From NCBI GenBank assembly GCA_933207985.1, contig OW240913.1, forward strand, positions 360,992,904-361,056,903: a stretch of 64,000 nt of DNA, given 5' to 3'. This document shows, one piece after another, positions 63,901 through 64,000 of the stretch; the stretch's first letter is position 1; each line of letters begins with the position of its first letter. The position numbers and the translations under genes were made by a program. The notes below the pieces were generated by a model. It had not been told where the DNA came from. It did no database searches and worked only from the letters and a program-made list of their open reading frames with translations. The DNA comes from Pelobates cultripes. Taxonomy: Eukaryota > Chordata > Amphibia > Anura > Pelobatidae.

Positions 63901-64000
63901 AAGAAGAAGCTAAGGGTGAGAGTGTGACGGAACTCGACCATGCCACCAGGAGCACTGGGGGAGAGAGACATCTCCTTGGCGAGAGACTGGCAGGCATCCT
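30913..64000 (-). CDS. XDH: Xanthine dehydrogenase/oxidase gene, 3' two thirds (22 exons, 5' end outside window)
   Basis: Molybdo-flavoprotein that oxidises hypoxanthine to xanthine and xanthine to uric acid, normally a cytosolic homodimer with 2Fe-2S, FAD and Mo-pterin domains. Seen: 22 exons (listed separately), 2546 coding bases, every intron GT-AG and every phase joining correctly. The fragment has about 847 residues and matches roughly residue 485 to the end of the ~1333-residue mammalian enzyme. The Fe-S domains and most of the FAD domain lie upstream of 64000. Catalytic residues Glu802, Arg880 and Glu1261 (bovine numbering) are conserved, so this is XDH rather than aldehyde oxidase, where the first two are changed. 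The number of exons suggests equivalence to human exons 15-36 (inference from recalled gene structure). Odd points: the conversion cysteines Cys535 and Cys992 are absent, and one intron has a duplicated splice donor. Introns are rich in transposons. Confidence 0.96.
31340..31672. repeat. Repeat unit related to the 33329-33561 array (XDH last intron)
   Basis: Near 31608-31670 it reads AGGAGCTCTGTATTGTTGGT, GTGTCTGAGTGTAACAGAGC, TCCACAGCAATAATACTCCC AGTAATGT. This is the same text that opens the tandem array at 33310, but present once. The left part (31340-31600) is presumably the rest of the element. Confidence 0.65.
31877..32273. mobile_element. T2/Kolobok-like MITE in XDH intron 21
   Basis: TTAAAGGACCACTATAGGCA at the left, CTATGGTATTCCTTTAA at the right, TTAA at both ends. 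The left arm holds a subterminal hairpin (CAGACCACTTTAGCTC / GAAGTGGTCTG). The right arm holds a near-perfect palindrome, TAGCGTTAGGAATACAAATT and its complement (32223-32260). Confidence 0.85.
32591..32758 (-). CDS. XDH: XDH exon 21: catalytic Glu1261
   Basis: 56 codons: [43 protein letters not shown]. The Glu of VGEPP is the equivalent of bovine Glu1261, the catalytic base that activates the Mo-OH. Acceptor is GTTAAG|GCTG and donor CTG|GTAAAA. Confidence 0.98.
32852..33204. mobile_element. T2/Kolobok-like MITE in XDH intron 20, right end damaged
   Basis: Left TTAAAGGACCACTATAGTAC with the CAGGAAAAC..GTTTTCCTGG subterminal hairpin. The right side reads GGCACCCAGACCACTTCATT TTAA, i.e. the inverse subterminal part, but the last ~15 bases of the usual end are missing. 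Confidence 0.75.
33329..33561. repeat. 46-48-bp tandem array, 5 copies, in XDH intron 20
   Basis: Units start at 33329, 33377, 33425, 33471 and 33517, so the period changes from 48 to 46 by loss of a GA/GT pair. Unit: GTGTCTGAGTGTATAACAGA, GCTCCACAGCAATAATACTC, CCAGTAAT. The translated frames look like a repetitive protein on the minus strand but are an artefact. Confidence 0.95.
33769..33957 (-). CDS. XDH: XDH exon 20
   Basis: 63 codons: [52 protein letters not shown]. Acceptor is CCGTAG|ATCG and donor AAG|GTAGGA. Conserved in length and content with the mammalian enzyme. Confidence 0.97.
33958..35007. other. XDH intron 19, no repeat recognised
   Basis: AT-rich intron sequence. I see no transposon ends, microsatellite or extra exon. 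Confidence 0.4.
35008..35073 (-). CDS. XDH: XDH exon 19 (66 bp)
   Basis: 22 codons: [20 protein letters not shown] and GQ. Only conservative changes from mammals ([22 protein letters not shown] pattern). Acceptor is TTTCAG|AACC and donor CAG|GTGAGT. Confidence 0.97.
35683..35797 (-). CDS. XDH: XDH exon 18, with duplicated donor site
   Basis: Encodes [37 protein letters not shown]. The end was set at the family-consistent AAG|GTAAAA (35683). A second near-copy of the donor, AAG|GTAATA, lies 21 bases downstream (exon end 35662). It would add seven in-frame residues, VKILHHK, without a stop. Confidence 0.95.
35798..36909. other. XDH intron 17
   Basis: No transposon recognised. It contains a perfect 12-bp inverted repeat with a 5-base loop at 36629-36657 (ACCTAGATATGA / TCATATCTAGGT). 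Confidence 0.5.
36910..36962 (-). CDS. XDH: XDH exon 17 (short, 53 bp)
   Basis: Encodes [17 protein letters not shown] and two bases of a Lys codon completed by the next exon. Matches VMAAYQDRVSLSTTGFY of the cattle enzyme. Acceptor is TTCTAG|GTAATG and donor AA|GTATGT. The exon is too short to be found by ORF length alone. Confidence 0.94.
37405..37479 (-). CDS. XDH: XDH exon 16
   Basis: 25 codons in phase 0: [25 protein letters not shown], as in mammals (ACQTILKRLEPY...GSWEDW). The upstream intron holds the Tc1/CR1 nested insertion. Donor is TGG|GTATGT. Confidence 0.95.
37767..37863. repeat. Hairpin inside Tc1 5' region
   Basis: AGGTGTCTTTTATACAGGTAA, then GAGATTAGGAGCACTC, pairs with GAGTGCTCCTAATCTC, then TTACCTGTATAAAAGACACCT. 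A long inverted repeat just upstream of the transposase start, probably part of the element's subterminal structure. Confidence 0.85.
38508..40581 (-). mobile_element. CR1-clade LINE, 5' truncated, inserted in the Tc1 element
   Basis: Minus-strand fragments in order: [17 protein letters not shown] and [15 protein letters not shown] (post-endonuclease region, to about 40380); [13 protein letters not shown]...RYINEKRKV (40152-40358); [14 protein letters not shown]...VPIHKKGN (39822-40010). Then comes the reverse transcriptase with [27 protein letters not shown] and FADDTKI (39211-39822), and last [16 protein letters not shown] (38592-38891). Frame breaks occur between the pieces, with at least one stop. 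The 3' tail ends in CATTCTATG/TTTCTATG repeats next to CAACATAG (38500-38507), and the same CAACATAG borders the 5' side at 40582-40589. Confidence 0.93.
41553..41681 (-). CDS. XDH: XDH exon 15: Mo-cofactor contact loop
   Basis: 43 codons: [40 protein letters not shown]. The TAAS motif holds the equivalents of Ala1078 and Ala1079 at the active site. Acceptor is ATTGTAG|GTCGCC and donor TAT|GTGAGG. Confidence 0.97.
41869..42290. mobile_element. Possible T2-like MITE in XDH intron 14
   Basis: Left TTAAAACCACAATTTAGG, right TTCACCAGAACAACTACATT followed by the near-palindromic AAACTGTAGTTG. The CCAGAACAACTACA motif is frequent at T2-like ends in frogs. Termini are not well matched, so boundaries are approximate. 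Confidence 0.4.
42316..43905 (+). mobile_element. LTR-like stretch, unconfirmed
   Basis: Sequence of LTR character: CTCCATTTTGTTATTTCAAG, a TATA-like GGCCCTTTAAAAGTTAAG near 42878, purine-rich text after it, AATAAA at 43763-43768 and a T-rich tail. I could not define TG...CA ends with a target duplication, so it may be another kind of repeat. Confidence 0.3.
44079..44174 (-). CDS. XDH: XDH exon 14: Gln1040
   Basis: 32 codons in phase 0: [32 protein letters not shown]. This is the most conserved Mo-domain motif. The Gln of MGQG equals Gln1040. Acceptor is GTTACAG|GCCGG and donor CAG|GTGTGT. Confidence 0.98.
44695..44945. repeat. CTAC/CTAT tetranucleotide repeat in XDH intron 13
   Basis: About 250 bases of CTAC and CTAT units with CCAT interruptions giving a secondary period (ACCTACCATCTACC), ending in TGTCTGTCTGTCTG. 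A strong polymorphism candidate. Confidence 0.97.
45119..45200 (-). CDS. XDH: XDH exon 13: Phe1009/Thr1010; Cys992 replaced
   Basis: Encodes [20 protein letters not shown], then TLTLLNQ. Phe and Thr of ISFT are the equivalents of Phe1009 and Thr1010 in the substrate channel. In mammals the residue before WKKRG is Cys992, half of the conversion disulfide. Here it is Arg (RQHRWKKRG). Acceptor is TTGCAG|GCAG and donor CAG|GTTTGC. Confidence 0.96.
45394..45501. mobile_element. Short T2-like MITE in XDH intron 12
   Basis: TTAAAGGGTTACTCCAGG at the left, CTTGGAGTAAACCTTTAA at the right, 108 bp, TTAA borders. Classic T2 TTAAAGGRR termini. Confidence 0.8.
46033..46178 (-). CDS. XDH: XDH exon 12
   Basis: Encodes [34 protein letters not shown] and IEEFN, matching NLYKEGDLTHFNQKLEGF...RCWEECL. 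Ends with two bases that make Arg with the first base of the next exon. Donor is CAG|GTGATA. Confidence 0.96.
46310..46740. mobile_element. T2/Kolobok-like MITE in XDH intron 11
   Basis: TTAAAGGACCGCTATAGGCA ... GGCACTATAGTGCTCCTTTA A. The left subterminal hairpin CCCAGACCACTTCAGCTC / GAAGTGGTCTGGG and the right subterminal CAAGTTTGTTTTCCTGG match the copy at 61264-61765. Confidence 0.9.
46921..47056. mobile_element. hAT-like palindromic MITE (136 bp) in XDH intron 11
   Basis: CAGGGATAGGCAACCTTCGG CACTCCAGATGTTGTGG pairs with CCAAAACATCTGGAGTGCCG AAGGTTGCCTATGCCTG. Flanks ACCTAGGC (46913-46920) and ATCTAGGT (47057-47064) match at 6 of 8 positions, a decayed 8-bp target duplication. The ends match those of 53210-54001. 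Confidence 0.88.
47800..47991 (-). CDS. XDH: XDH exon 11: Arg880 and Phe914
   Basis: 64 codons: [49 protein letters not shown]. The Arg of MDR is the equivalent of bovine Arg880 (substrate contact, changed in aldehyde oxidases). The second Phe of AFRGF corresponds to Phe914, which stacks on the substrate. Donor is GAT|GTAAGT. Confidence 0.97.
47992..49165. other. XDH intron 10, possible repeat at 48290-48430
   Basis: The stretch CCCCGAGGAAGTCCCTGG, GGAGCGCGTAGGAC resembles a GAGGAAG...CGCGTAGG motif that recurs in many frog repeats, possibly Penelope-like. The rest shows nothing recognisable. Confidence 0.4.
49166..49252 (-). CDS. XDH: XDH exon 10
   Basis: 29 codons, [26 protein letters not shown]. 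It follows the family's KVGFMKTG...EVDHFSNVGNTQDLS. Acceptor is ACGGCAG|GTTGG and donor GCG|GTAAGC. Confidence 0.95.
49650..49808. repeat. Foldback repeat, family of 55701-55870
   Basis: GAGAATTTTACATTTAAGGT CAAAATAGCCAAATTGG pairs with TTTGGCTACTCTGGCTTTAA ATGTAAAATTCAC. Short imperfect palindrome, probably a MITE. Confidence 0.6.
50248..50402. repeat. Foldback repeat, family of 55701-55870
   Basis: GTTACTTACTAAAAGGGGAA TTGTCGTGAATTCAGTGTGAA pairs with TTCACTTTGAATTCCCAGTA ATTCTACCTTTAGTAAC. Lies just downstream of XDH exon 9 in genomic terms (intron 9). Confidence 0.65.
50417..50504 (-). CDS. XDH: XDH exon 9
   Basis: Encodes [20 protein letters not shown] and RHPYLGHYK, conserved Mo-domain core. 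The first base completes a Thr codon begun in the previous exon. Acceptor is AAACAG|GACTGG and donor AAG|GTACGC. Confidence 0.97.
51175..51376 (+). repeat. Telomere-like TTAGGG-rich tract in XDH intron 8
   Basis: About 200 bases of degenerate GGGTTA/GGGGTA/GGGTA units (for example GGTTAGGGTTAGGGTAGGG), G-rich on the plus strand, i.e. C-rich in the XDH transcript. Confidence 0.92.
51460..51625. repeat. Short repetitive stretch with CCGAA/TTCGG motifs
   Basis: CTTTGGCACTTCCGAAATTC GGCACTTCGGCAATTCGGGA and further variants; partial internal inverted repeats of CCGAATT. Not coding. Confidence 0.6.
52407..52540 (-). CDS. XDH: XDH exon 8: Glu802 active-site exon
   Basis: Encodes [28 protein letters not shown] and STAVAVAAH. 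The Glu of FGGKE is the equivalent of bovine Glu802, which orients purine substrates. Aldehyde oxidases have a different residue there, so this supports XDH. Acceptor is ATTAG|TCG and donor AC|GTAAGC. Confidence 0.97.
52826..53090. mobile_element. T2-like MITE, right end not found, in XDH intron 7
   Basis: TTAAAGGGACACTGTAGGCA CCCAGACCACTTCAGCT, with the usual subterminal hairpin (GACCACTTCAGC / AAATAGTCTGGG). Interior text (GCATTGAATTGCC, GTCCTCACGGACCTCCAG) is shared with other copies, but no inverted terminus follows. Confidence 0.7.
53210..54001. mobile_element. Long hAT-like non-autonomous element with CA-rich core, in XDH intron 7
   Basis: Left CAGGGGTAGGCAACCTACGG CAC, right GTGCTGCTAAAAGGTTGCCT ATCCCTG. 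Flanks CACTATAT (53202-53209) and CCCTATAT (54002-54009) match at 7 of 8 bases. The core 53527-53930 is a degenerate CACACA/CATACA-rich tract with variants of CACATGCA. The repetitive frames across it are not genes. Confidence 0.85.
54590..55210. repeat. GC-rich repeat-like block in XDH intron 7
   Basis: CTGTACCCAGCCTGACTGAC AGGAAGTGCT and inverted-looking CTGCCAGGTACAG, GCCGAGCGGAGCAGACAGCG. The right part, TTACAAGGAGGGAGCCACGA, is shared with 20271-20300. Family unknown. Confidence 0.5.
55478..55602 (-). CDS. XDH: XDH exon 7: Gln767 region
   Basis: Encodes [34 protein letters not shown] and NTTKTQ. The Gln in GGQEHF is the equivalent of bovine Gln767, a molybdenum-centre contact. Acceptor is TTATAG|GTGAG and donor CAG|GTGAAA. 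Confidence 0.97.
55701..55870. mobile_element. Foldback MITE in XDH intron 6
   Basis: TATTTACTAAGTAAGACTTA CTAAAAATCCC, then AAATGTAAGTCCAAAGTAGC CAAAAT. This pairs with ATTTTGGCTACTTTTACCTT ATATTTTAAATCC, then TCTCACTTTAGCGAATAA. Imperfect palindrome of about 170 bp with related copies at 50248-50402 and 49650-49808. Confidence 0.75.
55871..57265. other. Rest of XDH intron 6
   Basis: Mostly AT-rich (especially 56440-56580), with a short GGTTTTT tandem run at 56983-57009. No exon or transposon end recognised. Confidence 0.4.
57266..57362 (-). CDS. XDH: XDH exon 6
   Basis: Encodes [19 protein letters not shown] and FQEADHIHE, matching the family's EDAIKNNSFY...KIEKGDLKKGFSEADNVV. It is less conserved than its neighbours, as usual for this surface segment. 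Donor GAAG|GTGAAA leaves one base that forms a Gly codon with the next exon. Confidence 0.92.
57557..57676 (-). CDS. XDH: XDH exon 5
   Basis: 40 codons in phase 0: [34 protein letters not shown]. Nearly identical in pattern to the mammalian enzyme over this stretch. Acceptor is ATGCAG|GTGACC and donor CAG|GTACAT. Confidence 0.96.
57677..58208. other. XDH intron 4, nothing recognised
   Basis: About 530 bases of intron without recognisable repeats or additional exons. Confidence 0.4.
58209..58332 (-). CDS. XDH: XDH exon 4
   Basis: Encodes [14 protein letters not shown], then [20 protein letters not shown], matching the family pattern SIDTSEAKKVPG...DVPGSNITGICNDETVFA. I chose acceptor AAAG|CTCC over the nearer ATAG|CTGA because it restores the conserved SID motif and the correct phase with the previous exon. 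Donor is GTG|GTAGGT. Confidence 0.9.
58450..59523 (-). mobile_element. Solo LTR C (about 1.07 kb) in XDH intron 3, 5-bp target duplication
   Basis: On the minus strand begins TGTGGTGGGACCGCTGCC (59523) and ends CAGGCCCACTACA (58450). GTAAC flanks it at 58445-58449 and 59524-59528. TATAAA on the minus strand at 58610-58615 is followed by GTACCCCCAGTACTGCGTGT, matching LTR A's layout. The frames inside (Pro/Ser-rich peptides) belong to no family I recognise. No gag/pol/env adjoins, so solo LTR. Confidence 0.88.
60121..60536. mobile_element. T2-like MITE in XDH intron 3
   Basis: TTAAATGAAAACTATAGGCA ... GACTATAGGTTTTCTTTAA. TTAA at both borders and inverted CTATAGG. Its interior shares CTAACTGCCACTAGAGGCGC with the copies at 46310 and 61264. 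Confidence 0.75.
60723..60892 (-). CDS. XDH: XDH exon 3: start of Mo domain
   Basis: Encodes [33 protein letters not shown] and STKAHAKI, the well conserved entry into the molybdopterin-binding domain. Acceptor is TGTAG|GATGTC and donor AT|GTAAGG. The exon ends two bases into a codon that the next exon completes as Ile. Confidence 0.95.
61264..61765. mobile_element. T2/Kolobok-like MITE in XDH intron 2, best-preserved copy
   Basis: TTAAAGGACCACTCTAGGCA ... GGCACTATAGTGGTCCTTTA A. Both subterminal hairpins are intact (CCCAGACCACTTCAGCTT / GAAGTGGTCTGGG; CAGGAAAACGAGTATGTTTT CCTG). A central GC-rich, CpG-rich foldback (TGCGCGCGCAGCTCTTGCCG CGCG) lies near 61540-61570. Confidence 0.93.
62506..62592 (-). 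CDS. XDH: XDH exon 2: FAD-to-Mo domain linker
   Basis: 29 codons, [17 protein letters not shown] through VQLYQ. The acceptor follows a good pyrimidine tract (TTTCTTCACTCAG) and the donor is CAG|GTAGG. It aligns to the linker that in cattle holds Cys535 and Phe549. The Phe (ELF) is kept, but there is no Cys here or in the neighbouring part of the previous exon. This linker is the most divergent part of the fragment. Confidence 0.9.
62593..63848. other. XDH intron 1 of window
   Basis: 63120-63270 weakly matches the foldback family of 55701 (AAGTGAGAAATGAAGGTGAA TTTCAAAATAAGGCC). A short (AATC)n run lies at 63667-63690. Nothing else seen. Confidence 0.45.
63849..64000 (-). CDS. XDH: XDH exon 1 of window (partial): end of FAD domain
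   Basis: Reads [14 protein letters not shown] and [11 protein letters not shown], the conserved C-terminal part of the XDH FAD domain. The exon is cut by the window end. Its donor is ACT|GTGAGT at 63848-63847. A second possible donor (GAT|GTAAAA) lies a few codons upstream but is weaker. The next exon joins in phase 0. Confidence 0.93.

Noticed and set aside
30913..64000. Aldehyde oxidase (AOX) instead of XDH
   Set aside because: The equivalents of Glu802 (FGGKE) and Arg880 (MDR) are kept, and the C-terminus ends KPW.V as in XDH. Aldehyde oxidases differ at these points.
30913..64000. XDH pseudogene
   Set aside because: All 22 exons have open frames, matched phases, canonical GT-AG sites and intact catalytic residues. 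Nothing suggests loss of function in this part.
1..64000. tRNA, rRNA or snRNA genes
   Set aside because: No stretch with convincing A/B boxes, cloverleaf pairing or snRNA motifs was found by eye on either strand.

Overview
This is vertebrate genomic DNA and most likely comes from an anuran amphibian (frog or toad). The species cannot be told from the sequence. The evidence is a large intron-rich gene, an AT-rich background, and abundant repeats of amphibian type: T2/Kolobok-like MITEs with TTAAAGG ends, hAT foldback MITEs, CR1 and L1-type LINE fragments, a Tc1 element and solo LTRs. There are no operons, CRISPR arrays or prokaryotic signals.

The only host gene I can support is the 3' two thirds of xanthine dehydrogenase/oxidase (XDH) on the minus strand. 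Its coding part runs from beyond position 64000 down to a TGA at 30913-30915. I could place 22 exons. All have GT-AG introns, keep phase from one to the next, and together give 2546 coding bases (about 847 residues). They cover the end of the FAD domain, the linker and the whole molybdenum domain, with no frameshift or stop. The catalytic residues of an XDH are present (equivalents of bovine Gln767, Glu802, Arg880, Phe914, Phe1009, Thr1010, Gln1040, Ala1078/1079 and Glu1261), which argues against aldehyde oxidase. The two cysteines that form the mammalian dehydrogenase-to-oxidase disulfide (bovine Cys535 and Cys992) are both replaced, and one of the two C-terminal tail cysteines is also missing. 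One intron carries a duplicated, in-frame splice donor.

Layout. 1-30 kb is the region downstream of XDH, with no recognisable host gene. It holds hAT MITEs (914-1218, 18323-18664, 21542-21750), an L1-type fragment (1438-2300), solo LTRs (6060-7159, 23863-24537, a third LTR-like block at about 12686-13784), a 29-bp minisatellite (7330-8967), a TG-rich minisatellite (13891-14740), a CR1 3' end (18889-19290), a GC-rich block beside a 100-N assembly gap (29094-29193) and an 86-bp tandem array (29194-29587). 30-64 kb is XDH. Its introns hold at least eight T2-like MITEs, a CR1 LINE nested inside a dead Tc1 transposon (37607-41007), a solo LTR (58450-59523), two members of one hAT family (46921-47056 and 53210-54001), a telomere-like TTAGGG-rich tract (51175-51376) and several simple repeats.

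The main biology is purine catabolism (hypoxanthine to xanthine to uric acid) by XDH. Everything else is transposable-element history. I found no new gene system. The best leads are the cysteine losses in XDH, the tandem splice donor, and the well-dated insertions with intact target-site duplications.
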